From NCBI RefSeq assembly GCF_900091315.1, contig NZ_FLSP01000052.1:1-58819 (forward strand): DNA of 58,819 nucleotides. Reading direction: 5' to 3'. Positions 16,085-24,198 of this stretch are shown one piece after another. Source of the DNA: Streptomyces sp. DI166 (GTDB lineage: Bacteria; Actinomycetota; Actinomycetes; Streptomycetales; Streptomycetaceae). How positions within the stretch are numbered: the stretch's first letter is position 1; the number at the start of each line of letters is the position of its first letter. The notes beneath the pieces were generated by a model, which saw only the letters and a program-made list of their open reading frames with translations, was not told the DNA's origin and did not search any database. The position numbers and the translations under genes are program-made.

Positions 16085-16786
16085 ATGGCGAGAAGTGACA
16101 GGGCGGCGGATGCCGCTAACCCCGGGCGTCTGAAGCAGATCGCCCTGACCTACAAGATGACCCGCAGGGCCGACAAGAAGATCGGCTTCGTCCTCGCGGG
16201 CGTCTTCCTCCTCATCCTCGGTGTCTTTCTCGCGATCGGCTTCCTGATCGGTCACCCGATCTACCTCGGCATCCTGGGCGTACTGCTCGCCTTCCTCGGC
16301 ACCGCGATCGTGTTCGGGCGCCGGGCCGAGCGGGCCGCCTTCGGGCAGATGGAGGGCCAGCCGGGCGCCGCCGCGGCCGTGCTCGACAACATCGGCCGGG
16401 GCTGGACGACCACCCCGGCGGTGGCGATGAACCGCAGCCAGGACGTGGTGCACCGGGCGGTCGGCAAGGCCGGCATCGTGCTGGTCGCCGAGGGCAACCC
16501 GAACCGGGTCAAGAGCCTGCTGGCCGCCGAGAAGAAGAAGATGAACCGGATCGTCGCGGACGTGCCGGTGCACGATCTGATCGTCGGTACCGGCGAGGGC
16601 CAGGTGGAGCTGAAGAAGCTCCGCACGACGATGCTGAAGCTCCCCCGGGTGCTCACCGGCCCGCAGGTGACGGCGACCAACGACCGGCTGCGCGCCATGG
16701 GCGACCTGATGAGCAACATGCCGCTGCCAAAGGGCCCGATGCCCAAGGGCATGAAGCTCCCCAAGGGCGGCCCGAAGGCCCGCTGA
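16085..16786 (+). CDS. DUF4191 membrane protein
   Basis: A 233-residue protein with two adjacent transmembrane helices near the N-terminus (FVLAGVFLLILGVFLAIGFL and YLGILGVLLAFLGTAIVFG). A cytoplasmic domain containing a VVHRAVGKAGIVLVAEGNPN block follows, with a Pro/Lys/Gly tail (LPKGPMPKGMKLPKG). This fits the DUF4191 family; its mycobacterial member Rv2219 lies directly after lipA, as here. A -10-like TAGACT (16072-16077) ends 7 nt before the ATG and no Shine-Dalgarno is present, so the mRNA is probably leaderless. Function unknown. Confidence 0.87.
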   Translation: MARSDRAADAANPGRLKQIALTYKMTRRADKKIGFVLAGVFLLILGVFLAIGFLIGHPIYLGILGVLLAFLGTAIVFGRRAERAAFGQMEGQPGAAAAVLDNIGRGWTTTPAVAMNRSQDVVHRAVGKAGIVLVAEGNPNRVKSLLAAEKKKMNRIVADVPVHDLIVGTGEGQVELKKLRTTMLKLPRVLTGPQVTATNDRLRAMGDLMSNMPLPKGPMPKGMKLPKGGPKAR

Positions 16787-16802
16787 GCCGCGCCCCGGCT
16801 GC

Positions 16803-17306
16803 TCAGGCCAGCGTCCGGAAGGACCGGTCGTAGTAGACCATCGGGGCGCCCTCCCCCAGCCGTACCTCCGTCACCCGGCCGATCAGGACCGTATGGTCCC
16901 CGGCCGGGTGTCGTGCGTGTACGGCGCAGTCCAGTACGGACAGGGCCCGCTCGACCGCCAGCAGCCCGCCGGGGCCGGGGCGCAGTCCGCCCGAGGCGAA
17001 CTTGTCGGCGCCCTTGGTGGCGAACCGCTCCGCGAGCGAGCGGTGGCGGGGCCGGAGCACGCTGACCGCGAAACGGTCGCAGCGGGCGAAGGTCGACGCC
17101 GAGTCGGCCGCGTTCGCCAGGCACACCAGAACCATCGGCGGCTGGAGCGAGACCGAGCAGAACGAGCTGGCGGTGAACCCGCGAGGGGTGCCGTCCGGGC
17201 ACCGGGTGGTGACCACCACGACGCCCGAGGGGAAGCGGCTCATCGCGGCCCGGAACTCCTCGGGCGCCACCGCCGCCTCCGGTATGTGTGTGTCCTGGTC
17301 CGTCAT
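16803..17306 (-). CDS. NAD(P)H:flavin oxidoreductase (reductase component)
   Basis: A 167-residue flavin-reductase-domain protein. Typical family blocks are present: FPSGVVVVTTRCPDGTPRGF, TASSFCSVSLQPPMVLVCL and a C-terminal GDHTVLIGRVTEV. It would use NAD(P)H to make free reduced flavin for a partner monooxygenase. It is the second gene of a two-gene unit, 66 bp downstream of the acyl-CoA-dehydrogenase-fold oxygenase. GGAGGTGG lies about 10 nt before the ATG. The nearest functional models are the HsaB/HpaC-type small components; the substrate pathway is not indicated. Confidence 0.88.
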   Translation of the reverse strand: MTDQDTHIPEAAVAPEEFRAAMSRFPSGVVVVTTRCPDGTPRGFTASSFCSVSLQPPMVLVCLANAADSASTFARCDRFAVSVLRPRHRSLAERFATKGADKFASGGLRPGPGGLLAVERALSVLDCAVHARHPAGDHTVLIGRVTEVRLGEGAPMVYYDRSFRTLA

Positions 17307-17372
17307 GACGGCCGCACCACCTCCGCGTTCACGTCGACTATGCGCGTGGTGTCACCGGGCGGCAACCGGGCG

Positions 17373-18524
17373 CTACCGCCGCTCGGACAGCGCCCAGGCG
17401 CCGTAGGCCGCGCCCGTGGTCTCGAAGGAGAGCGCCACATGGGAGGCGGCGCTGTTCACATCGCGCCAGAAGCGCTGCACCGGGTCGGTCTGGGACTGGC
17501 CCGAGGTGCCGCTGGTGCGGAAGATCCGGTCCACCGCCGAGACCAGCAGTTCCACCGCCAGCGCCAGGTCCCGGGCGCCGCGTACCGCGGCCTCGCCCTC
17601 GGGCGGTGACTCGATGCCGTCGGCGACGGCCGCGGTGCGCCGGATCAGCAGCTCGGCGGCGTCCGTCTCGGCGGCGGAGCGGGCCAGCGCGACCTGGGTG
17701 GCGGGCTGCTCGCCCACCGCCCTGCCCCGCCGGTCGACGCGGGAGGCGGTCCGCTCGGTCCAGGAGCGCATGGCCCCGCGGACGGCGCCGACCAGCGGGG
17801 CGGCGAAGGGCAGGGAGTTCACGGCGTACATGGGCACGATGTGGCAGCGCGCGTCCGAGACCGGGGCGCGGCCCGCGTGGACGGCGGAGCGGGCCAGGGT
17901 GCGGTGCTCGGGCACATGGGCGTCGGCGAGGACGAGGGTGTCGCTGCCGGTGCCGCGCATGCCGACCGAGTACCAGCTGTCCTTGATCGTGAAGTCGGCC
18001 GCCGGGACCGCGAAGTAGCGCACCTCGGGCCGCCCCTCGGGGTCGGCGGAGGGCTCGTCGGGCACCGCCGCGCAGGCCAGTGCCCAGTCGGCGACGTGCA
18101 CACCGCTGATGTACTTCCACTCGCCGCTCAGCCGCCAGCCGCCGGGCACCCGCTCGGCGGTGCCGGAGGGCATCAGCGCGGCGGCCACCAGCGCGTCCGG
18201 GCCGTCGGCCCAGATCTCCCGCTGCCCCTCCTCGGGCAGGAAGGCGGCGTACCGGCCGGCGTAGGCGGACAGCGAGGCCGCCCAGGCAGCCGAGGCGCAG
18301 CCCTCGCCGACCAGGAAGACCGCGGAGCTCAGCTCGCCGAAACCGCCCTCGTCGCCGCCGTGGGCGCGGGGCACGAAGTGCCGGGCGAAGCCCGCCTCCC
18401 GTACCGCGTTGACCACCTGCTGGGGAAGCCGCCGCGCGGCCTCCGCCTCCTCCGCGTGCTGGGCCGCGATGTCCGCGACGCGGGACGCCCGCGTCACGAT
18501 CGTCGACGTGTTGTCGTACGACAC
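17373..18524 (-). CDS. Flavin-dependent monooxygenase, acyl-CoA dehydrogenase fold
   Basis: A 383-residue protein of the acyl-CoA-dehydrogenase superfamily, in the group-D flavin monooxygenase branch (HsaA/HpaH-like). Evidence: an N-terminal helical domain (RRLPQQVVNAVREAGFARHF), a central beta domain (GGWRLSGEWKYISGVHVADW), and a C-terminal helical bundle ending in FRTSGTSGQSQTDPVQRFWR, the usual flavin/tetramer contact segment. It has no obvious acyl-CoA catalytic Glu context. The adjacent flavin reductase strongly suggests a two-component hydroxylase. The GTG start has GGAGGT 9 nt upstream. The aromatic or polyketide substrate is unknown. Confidence 0.85.
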   Translation of the reverse strand: MSYDNTSTIVTRASRVADIAAQHAEEAEAARRLPQQVVNAVREAGFARHFVPRAHGGDEGGFGELSSAVFLVGEGCASAAWAASLSAYAGRYAAFLPEEGQREIWADGPDALVAAALMPSGTAERVPGGWRLSGEWKYISGVHVADWALACAAVPDEPSADPEGRPEVRYFAVPAADFTIKDSWYSVGMRGTGSDTLVLADAHVPEHRTLARSAVHAGRAPVSDARCHIVPMYAVNSLPFAAPLVGAVRGAMRSWTERTASRVDRRGRAVGEQPATQVALARSAAETDAAELLIRRTAAVADGIESPPEGEAAVRGARDLALAVELLVSAVDRIFRTSGTSGQSQTDPVQRFWRDVNSAASHVALSFETTGAAYGAWALSERR

Positions 18525-18626
18525 TGTCCAACCACCTCCGCCGGGTACGGCGGCCAGTGTTTCGAACAGGGTTCGACGCAGCCGGGACCCCGGGCCGTGG
18601 CCCGGGTGCCAGTCACCCGACCGGCG

Positions 18627-19094
18627 TCAGACGCGGACCTGGACGGTGCGGGCCAGCCGGTCGTGCAGACCCCGGCCGTCGCGGTCCCAGATCAGGGCGG
18701 GGACGGCGAGGCAGAGCAGGGCCGTGCGCAGCAGCGCGCGCAGCGGCTGGACGCCGCCGGTGTCCAGGGCGACCACCCGGAGACCGAAGAGGCGCTTACC
18801 GGGAGTGAACCCGATGCTGCCCACCGTCAGGGCGCTCATCAGGAACAGGATGAGAAGCGCCCAGTTTCCGGTGGCGGTGTTGTAGCCCTCGGTGATCAGG
18901 CCGTATGCGATCAAGAGGCACAGACCCCAGTCCACGACCAGGGCGCCGAGCCGCCTTCCGGGGCGGGCGATGGAGCCCGGTCCGTGCTCCGGCAGACCGA
19001 GCTGCTCGCCCCGGTAGCCGAGATCGATACCGGCCTCTTCCATGGCCGCGCGGGGTCCGGAGAGCCACGATCCGATTGCTTGCCTGTTGTCCAC
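18627..19094 (-). CDS. RDD-family membrane protein
   Basis: A 155-residue integral membrane protein with the RDD hallmark: Arg in ARPGRRLGALVVDWGL and Asp in the first transmembrane helix. A second helix is NWALLILFLMSALTVGSIGF, followed by TPGKRLFGLRVV, and a third helix near the C-terminus precedes a polar HDRLART tail. A -10-like TACCGT ends 6 nt before the GTG, so a leaderless start is likely. It is divergent from glnA; the same RDD gene neighbours glnA1 in mycobacteria. Function unknown; some RDD proteins are linked to transport or membrane stress. Confidence 0.85.
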   Translation of the reverse strand: MDNRQAIGSWLSGPRAAMEEAGIDLGYRGEQLGLPEHGPGSIARPGRRLGALVVDWGLCLLIAYGLITEGYNTATGNWALLILFLMSALTVGSIGFTPGKRLFGLRVVALDTGGVQPLRALLRTALLCLAVPALIWDRDGRGLHDRLARTVQVRV

Positions 19095-19168
19095 CCGTCC
19101 ACGGTACTGCGCCCGTATATGACCGGGGGCAGGCGGGGTGCGTCGGGGCTACGGTGGAAGAGGACCCG

Positions 19169-19207
19169 GTTAACTTGTGCGAAACAAATGGGTCACGCCC
19201 GAGAAAT
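19169..19207 (+). promoter_or_regulatory. Double GlnR box upstream of glnA
   Basis: Four half-sites at 11-bp spacing: GTTAAC (19169), GAAAC (19181), GTCAC (19192) and GAAAT (19203). They match the actinobacterial GlnR consensus gTnAc-n6-GaAAc repeated twice. A -10-like TAGGGT lies at 19218-19223. The site is 97 nt upstream of the glnA ATG, as expected for activation under nitrogen limitation. Confidence 0.88.
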
Positions 19208-19303
19208 CCCGCGTCCCTAGGGTCGAGGCCAGCGTGTGCCACCGCACTGGCCGCACCATCGAACTACCACCCCGGCGAGGCGCTCGGGAGTAGGAGGAGC
19301 TGG

Positions 19304-20713
19304 ATGTTCCAGAACGCCGACGAGGTCAAGAAGTACATCGCGGACAATGAGGTCAAGTTCATTGACGTCCGGTTCTGCGACCTGCCGGGCGTCATGCAGC
19401 ACTTCTCGCTGCCCGTCGAGGCGTTCGACCCGGAGGAGGAGCTCGCGTTCGACGGTTCGTCGATCCGCGGCTTCCAGGCCATCCACGAGTCCGACATGGC
19501 GCTGCGCCCCGACCTGTCGACGGCCCGCCTGGACCCGTTCCGCCGCGACAAGACGCTCAACATCAACTTCTTCATCCACGACCCGATCACGGGCGAGCAG
19601 TACTCCCGTGACCCGCGCAACGTGGCGAAGAAGGCGGAGGCGTACCTCGCCTCGACCGGTATCGCGGACACCGCGTACTTCGGCCCCGAGGCCGAGTTCT
19701 ACGTCTTCGACAGCGTCCGCTTCAAGACGTCGGAGAACGAGTCCTTCTACCACATCGACTCCGAGGCGGGCGCCTGGAACACCGGTGCGCTGGAGGACAA
19801 CCGCGGCTACAAGGTCCGCTACAAGGGCGGCTACTTCCCGGTCCCGCCGGTCGACCACTTCGCCGACCTGCGCGCCGAGATCTCCCTGGAGCTGGCCCGG
19901 GTCGGCCTGCAGGTCGAGCGCCAGCACCACGAGGTGGGCACCGCCGGCCAGGCCGAGATCAACTACAAGTTCAACACGCTGCTCGCCGCCGCCGACGACC
20001 TCCAGCTCTTCAAGTACATCGTGAAGAACGTGGCCTGGCGCAACGGCAAGACCGCGACCTTCATGCCGAAGCCGATCTTCGGTGACAACGGCTCGGGCAT
20101 GCACGTGCACCAGTCGCTGTGGAGCAACGGCGACCCGCTGTTCTACGACGAGGCCGGTTACGCGGGCCTGTCGGACACCGCCCGCTACTACATCGGCGGC
20201 ATCCTCAAGCACGCCCCGTCGCTGCTGGCGTTCACCAACCCGACGGTGAACTCCTACCACCGCCTGGTCCCGGGCTTCGAGGCGCCGATCAACCTGGTGT
20301 ACTCGCAGCGCAACCGCTCCGCCGCGATGCGTATCCCGATCACGGGTTCCAACCCGAAGGCCAAGCGCGTCGAGTTCCGCGCGCCCGACTCCTCCGGCAA
20401 CCCGTACCTGGCCTTCTCGGCCCTGCTGCTCGCGGGCCTGGACGGCATCAAGAACAAGATCGAGCCGGCCGAGCCGATCGACAAGGACCTCTACGAGCTG
20501 GCTCCCGAGGAGCACGCCAACGTGGCCCAGGTCCCGACCTCGCTCCCGGCCGTCCTCGACTCGCTGGAGCGCGACCACGAGTTCCTCCTCCAGGGCGACG
20601 TCTTCACGTCGGACCTGATCGAGACGTGGATCGACTTCAAGCGCACCAACGAGATCGCCCCGCTCCAGCTGCGCCCGCACCCGCACGAGTTCGAGCTCTA
20701 CTTCGACGTGTGA
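19304..20713 (+). CDS. glnA: Glutamine synthetase type I
   Basis: Condenses glutamate and ammonia with ATP to glutamine; dodecameric. The 469-residue length is typical of GSI-beta. Signatures visible: AFDGSSIRGFQ (near residue 50), the substrate site HHEVGTAGQAEINYKFNTL, NGSGMHVHQSLW, and the adenylylation loop IDKDLYELAPEE in which Tyr is residue 397, the position modified in E. coli. Reversible control by the glnE product is therefore expected. The ATG follows GGAGG by 6 nt. Upstream in-frame sequence to 18905 overlaps the GlnR operator and is rejected. Confidence 0.98.
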   Translation: MFQNADEVKKYIADNEVKFIDVRFCDLPGVMQHFSLPVEAFDPEEELAFDGSSIRGFQAIHESDMALRPDLSTARLDPFRRDKTLNINFFIHDPITGEQYSRDPRNVAKKAEAYLASTGIADTAYFGPEAEFYVFDSVRFKTSENESFYHIDSEAGAWNTGALEDNRGYKVRYKGGYFPVPPVDHFADLRAEISLELARVGLQVERQHHEVGTAGQAEINYKFNTLLAAADDLQLFKYIVKNVAWRNGKTATFMPKPIFGDNGSGMHVHQSLWSNGDPLFYDEAGYAGLSDTARYYIGGILKHAPSLLAFTNPTVNSYHRLVPGFEAPINLVYSQRNRSAAMRIPITGSNPKAKRVEFRAPDSSGNPYLAFSALLLAGLDGIKNKIEPAEPIDKDLYELAPEEHANVAQVPTSLPAVLDSLERDHEFLLQGDVFTSDLIETWIDFKRTNEIAPLQLRPHPHEFELYFDV

Positions 20714-20731
20714 TCGGCGCCTGACCGGTTC

Positions 20732-20773
20732 GCCGTCGCCCCCGCTCCTGTTTCTCAGGGCGGGGGCGGCGTC
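20732..20773 (+). terminator. Terminator after glnA
   Basis: Imperfect GC-rich hairpin: the GCCGTCGCCCCCGCTCCTG arm pairs with CAGGGCGGGGGCGGC across a TTTCT loop, with one bulge. It starts 19 bp after the stop. Confidence 0.7.
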
Positions 20774-20813
20774 GTATCGTGGCAGTACTGCTGTTCGAGA
20801 AGGGTTGACGGGG

Positions 20814-21077
20814 ATGGCCGAACAGGGCGATGACGAGCGGGAGTTCGACATCAAGTGGGCGGATGCCGCCGCGCACAAGGAGCCGTCGGCCCGGGCGCGC
20901 ATGCTCGCCGCGCGGTGGAAGGAGAACCCGCCCGGACCTGTGCCCTTCCGGCCCGAACCGACTCCGGCCCGGCGCTCGCGTGAGCGGCGGCCGTGGGTGT
21001 CGACGCTGATCGTCTTCGGCTGTGTGGCGGCCGTCATCGTGTTGCTCGGGTATACGAGCATGCGTAATTCGTACTGA
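20814..21077 (+). CDS. Small tail-anchored membrane protein (87 aa)
   Basis: An 87-residue protein. An acidic/basic soluble head (MAEQGDDEREFDIKWADAAA) and a Pro-rich linker lead to one C-terminal transmembrane helix (TLIVFGCVAAVIVLLGY) ending YTSMRNSY. The ATG is preceded by a weak GACGGGG site; TTG 20805 is a less likely start. It sits between glnA and htpX. No family is recognised; the form suggests a tail-anchored or single-pass protein. Confidence 0.75.
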   Translation: MAEQGDDEREFDIKWADAAAHKEPSARARMLAARWKENPPGPVPFRPEPTPARRSRERRPWVSTLIVFGCVAAVIVLLGYTSMRNSY

Positions 21078-21157
21078 CAAAAGGCGCGGTTCCTCACGAT
21101 TCTCCGCGGCGGTGCACACTGGCAGTGGGACGAGTGCCTGACCGCGGGGTGATGCAG

Positions 21158-22066
21158 ATGCGCAGTCGCTTTCGCAGTGACCGGGGTCTGACCGCCCGGA
21201 TGGGCGTCACCATGTTCCTGCTGGGTCTGGTGTACGTGGCCTTCGTGGCGGCCCTGATCGTGCTGCTCAAGTCCTGGGTGCTGGTCGTGGTGATCGCCGC
21301 GGCGTTCCTCGGCGCGCAGTACTGGTTCTCCGACCGGCTCGCGCTGTTCGCGATGCGCGGGCGGCCCGTGGAGCGCGAGGAGTATCCCGAGCTGCACGGC
21401 GTGGTCGACCGGCTGAGTGCGCTGGCCGACATGCCCAAGCCGGTCGTCGCCGTGTCGGACATGGAGATGCCCAACGCGTTCGCCACCGGGCGCAATCCCG
21501 ATCACGCCGTGGTCTGCGTGACGACCGGGCTGCTGCGGCGGCTGGAGCCCGCTGAGCTGGAGGGCGTGCTCGCGCACGAAATGTCGCACGTCGCGCACAA
21601 GGACGTCGCCGTGATCACGATCGCCTCGTTCCTCGGTGTGATCGCCGGGCTGATCGTGCGGTTCGCCTTCTACTCGCAGCTCTTCGGCGGTGGGCGCCGG
21701 GACCAGAACACCGCGATCGTGTTCGCCGCCGTGATGGGGATCTCGGCGGCCGTGTACGCCATCAGCTTCCTGCTGATCCGGGCCCTGTCCCGGTACCGGG
21801 AGCTGGCCGCGGACCGGGCGGCGGCGCTGCTCACGGGGCGGCCCTCGGCGCTGGCCTCGGCGCTCACCAAGGTCACCGGGGACATCGGCCGCATCCCCAC
21901 CAAGGACCTGCGTACGGCGCAGGCGTTCAACGCCTTCTACTTCACCCCGGCGCTGGGCCGGAACCCCGGTTTCGCGCGGATCTTCTCGACCCACCCGACC
22001 CTGGAGCAGCGCCTCGACCAGCTGGGGCGGATCTCCGCCGAGCTGGGTGAGGCCACCGCTCCCTGA
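21158..22066 (+). CDS. htpX: Zinc metalloprotease HtpX homologue (M48)
   Basis: Integral-membrane M48 peptidase of 302 residues, expected to degrade misfolded membrane proteins. Two transmembrane helices at the N-terminus (MGVTMFLLGLVYVAFVAALI and LVVVIAAAFLGAQYW) and two more after the active site flank the zinc motif HEMSH in VLAHEMSHVAHKD. The third ligand Glu is in RYRELAADRAAALLTG. ATG 21158 is chosen because GGGG lies 8 nt upstream; ATG 21152 is the alternative. The next gene, pspAB, starts 23 bp after its stop, a pairing frequent in Actinobacteria. Confidence 0.93.
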   Translation: MRSRFRSDRGLTARMGVTMFLLGLVYVAFVAALIVLLKSWVLVVVIAAAFLGAQYWFSDRLALFAMRGRPVEREEYPELHGVVDRLSALADMPKPVVAVSDMEMPNAFATGRNPDHAVVCVTTGLLRRLEPAELEGVLAHEMSHVAHKDVAVITIASFLGVIAGLIVRFAFYSQLFGGGRRDQNTAIVFAAVMGISAAVYAISFLLIRALSRYRELAADRAAALLTGRPSALASALTKVTGDIGRIPTKDLRTAQAFNAFYFTPALGRNPGFARIFSTHPTLEQRLDQLGRISAELGEATAP

Positions 22067-22089
22067 CCGGCTCCCCGAGGGGCGTGCGC

Positions 22090-22677
22090 ATGGGACTGCT
22101 GGACATTCTGCTCGGCCGTACGAAGGCGGTCGCGCCCGATCTGGACCGGCTCTTCGGGCTGCCCTCGGCGGCGGTGACGCTGGAGGCGGCCACCGGGTTC
22201 GTGCCGACCGGCACCGGCGCGGTGTGCTTCGCCACGGTGGAGGGCGCGGCCTTCGAACAGACGCACCGCGAGGTGCAGGCCCTGCTCGACGCCGACGCGG
22301 ACCGCGAGGGGCGGCCGGTGCGGCTGACGCGGGACGGCTACGGCTACTCCTGGCTGGTCTCCGAGCGCACCCCCGACCGGCTCCCGGAGCTGGTCAACGA
22401 TCTGCACGCGGTGAACAGCGCGATGGAGGCCAACGGCTTCGGCCCGCAGTTGCTCTGCTCCCTGGTGGGTTTCCGCAATCCGGCCGAGGAGCGGACGCTG
22501 GCGCTGGTCTACCTGTACAAGCGGGGCACCTTCTACCCGTTCGCGCCGCTGCCCGGCCAGGAGCAGCGGCGTGACAACGCGCTCGAACTGAAGGTGCGCG
22601 CCGCCCTCGGCGACGACCTGCGGCTGGAGGAGGACCTCGGCCGCTGGTTCCCGGTGTGGGGCGCGCCGGGGCTGTGA
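22090..22677 (+). CDS. pspAB: PspA-associated protein PspAB
   Basis: A 195-residue soluble protein starting MGLLDILLGRTKAVAPDLDR, which matches the actinobacterial PspAB family found next to htpX or pspA genes. Blocks such as VTLTRDGYGYSWLV-like RLTRDGYGYSWLVSE and LLCSLVGFRNPAEERTLALV fit. It has no membrane segment. ATG 22090 is preceded by GAGGGG; GTG 22084 is possible. Probably cotranscribed with htpX and involved in envelope stress, by association only. Confidence 0.82.
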   Translation: MGLLDILLGRTKAVAPDLDRLFGLPSAAVTLEAATGFVPTGTGAVCFATVEGAAFEQTHREVQALLDADADREGRPVRLTRDGYGYSWLVSERTPDRLPELVNDLHAVNSAMEANGFGPQLLCSLVGFRNPAEERTLALVYLYKRGTFYPFAPLPGQEQRRDNALELKVRAALGDDLRLEEDLGRWFPVWGAPGL

Positions 22678-22693
22678 CCCCGGCCGCCGGGGT
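22677..22693. terminator. Short hairpin between convergent genes
   Basis: ACCCCGG / CCGGGGT, 7-bp stem with a 3-nt loop, overlapping the pspAB stop. It may end both transcripts; a weak candidate. Confidence 0.4.
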
Positions 22694-22699
22694 GGCTCC

Positions 22700-22957
22700 T
22701 CAGCCGCGGCGGCCCCGCTCGCGCTCGTAGCGGCGCTCCCACTTGGCCTGGAGGTCCCGGCGCGCCCGGTAGGCGCGGTAGTCGGCCGGAGCGGACGGCG
22801 TACCGGTGCCGGTACCGCCCGTCGGGGGTGTCGGCGTCGCGGTGCGTCCGTACCGCACATACAGGTAGAGGACGGCGACCGCGGCGAGCCAGTAGAGGGG
22901 GTTTCCGAATCCCATGATGACCAGGACGACGGTCCCGGTGAGGACGATGGTGCCCAT
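22700..22957 (-). CDS. Small membrane protein (85 aa)
   Basis: An 85-residue protein with two short hydrophobic segments (GTIVLTGTVVLVIMGFG and YWLAAVAVLYLYVRYG). A Thr/Pro/Gly linker (TPTPPTGGTGTG) leads to a very basic tail with AKWERRYERERGRRG. A -10-like TACGCT ends 6 nt before the ATG and no Shine-Dalgarno is present, indicating a leaderless mRNA. I do not recognise a family. Upstream in-frame starts at 23062 are rejected in favour of the leaderless ATG. Confidence 0.75.
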   Translation of the reverse strand: MGTIVLTGTVVLVIMGFGNPLYWLAAVAVLYLYVRYGRTATPTPPTGGTGTGTPSAPADYRAYRARRDLQAKWERRYERERGRRG

Positions 22958-23076
22958 GACACCAGCGTAGGAAGCCCGGAACTCGGCGTGCATCCCCTTT
23001 TTTCCGGTTCTAGAGTCGGACCAATTGCGCGAAAGCCGCAATATCGGTGAAACAGGGAACAAAGGGGTGTCCTGGA

Positions 23077-23604
23077 ATGAGTGATCTCTTCGTCATCGCC
23101 TACAACGACGTCGACACGGCGAACCAGGTCCGCGAGAAGCTGTTCGAGCTGTCCAAGCAGCACCTGGTGGAGCTGGAGGACGCGGTGGTGGTCGAGCGCC
23201 ACCAGGACGGGAAGATCAAGCTGCACCAGGCGGTCAACCACACGGCCGTCGGCGCGGCCGGGGGCGCCCTGTGGGGCGGGGTGATCGGGCTGCTGTTCCT
23301 GGCGCCGCTGCTGGGCGCGGCGGTGGGCGCGGCGGCCGGTGCGGCCGGGGGCAAGTTCACCGACACCGGGATCAACGACGACTTCATGAAGAACCTCAGC
23401 CAGAACCTGCGGCCGGGCGCGGCCGCGCTGTTCGTGCTGGTGAAGAAGGCCGCCGACGACAAGGTGATCCCTCAACTGGCGCCGTACGGCGGCGAGTTGG
23501 TGCAGACCTCGCTGAGCAAGGTGGACGAGGAGCACCTGCGGGAGGCCATCGAGGTGGCGTTGAAGACGCCGACCGAGCAGGCGGAGAAGTCGCCTGCGGA
23601 GTGA
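23077..23604 (+). CDS. DUF1269 membrane protein
   Basis: A 175-residue protein. An N-terminal ferredoxin-like region (MSDLFVIAYNDVDTANQVRE) is followed by a Gly/Ala-rich hydrophobic hairpin (GGALWGGVIGLLFLAPLLGA and an AVGAAAGAAGG stretch). A regulatory-looking C-terminal half contains AALFVLVKKAADDKVIPQL. This matches DUF1269, a widespread family of unknown function, often stress-associated. The ATG has AAAGGGG 9 nt upstream. Monocistronic, with a strong terminator after it. Confidence 0.88.
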   Translation: MSDLFVIAYNDVDTANQVREKLFELSKQHLVELEDAVVVERHQDGKIKLHQAVNHTAVGAAGGALWGGVIGLLFLAPLLGAAVGAAAGAAGGKFTDTGINDDFMKNLSQNLRPGAAALFVLVKKAADDKVIPQLAPYGGELVQTSLSKVDEEHLREAIEVALKTPTEQAEKSPAE

Positions 23605-23610
23605 GCGTGC

Positions 23611-23644
23611 GGCGCCGGGTCCCGGGTGCCCGGGGCCCGGCGCC
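23611..23644. terminator. Terminator after DUF1269 gene
   Basis: A 16-bp GC stem (GGCGCCGGGTCCCGGG / CCCGGGGCCCGGCGCC, one G-T pair) followed by TTTCG. It also lies just past the end of the convergent hypothetical gene. Confidence 0.85.
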
Positions 23645-23650
23645 TTTCGT

Positions 23651-23971
23651 TCACCGGGTGTAGCGCAGCAGGGCCCGCACCATGTGGCACGTGGTGTCCG
23701 ACGGCGGGTGGACGCCGATCAGCTCCGCCGTGTCGCGGATCGTCTCGTTGCGGGCCTGGTTGGGCAGGTAGACGCCGGAGTCGAGCAGGGCTATGGCCAG
23801 GCGCATGGCCTTCAGCCGGCGGTTGTGGCTGACGTACCACTCGCGCGGGCGGCCCGCCGGCAGCGGACGCTTGGCCAGCGGCGCGTACGGCAGGTCCAGC
23901 AGGACGGGGCGCTTCGCGGTGGACTGGGTCGGCAACGGCTTCGTCTTCAGTGCGGCAGCGGGCACGGGCAT
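23651..23971 (-). CDS. Conserved hypothetical basic protein (106 aa)
   Basis: A 106-residue soluble basic protein. A Pro/Lys-rich N-terminus (PLPTQSTAKRPVLLDLPYAP) and REWYVSHNRRLKAMRLAIAL are followed by NQARNETIRDTAELIGVHPP and a C-terminal CHMVRALLRY. The C-terminal half looks helical. AGGAGG abuts ATG 23971 directly, so the GTG two codons later (23965, 6-nt spacing) may be the true start. A leaderless ATG at 24037 would add 22 residues. No function can be assigned. Confidence 0.65.
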   Translation of the reverse strand: MPVPAAALKTKPLPTQSTAKRPVLLDLPYAPLAKRPLPAGRPREWYVSHNRRLKAMRLAIALLDSGVYLPNQARNETIRDTAELIGVHPPSDTTCHMVRALLRYTR

Positions 23972-24198
23972 CCTCCTGTCGCGGTCGGGGCGCCGTCGTC
24001 CGGACGCTCCGGCGACACCCTCGAACACTGCTTCCATTCTACTGCCCGCCACTGACAATCAGCAGACCGCGAGAGCCCTCAAAAGCCCAGGTGGACGAGG
24101 TAATTGGCGGCCTGTCACGGCAGATCAGGGAGGGGTTCCTGGGGCGGCAAGAAATCGAACAGAGTCGGCCCGGACGCACCCCCGCTACCGTGGTCGCC

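Noticed and set aside
19217..21994. A 925-codon minus-strand frame across glnA and htpX
   Set aside because: Arg/Val/Gly-rich shadow ORF. It would cover two well-supported plus-strand genes and has no domain or ribosome site.
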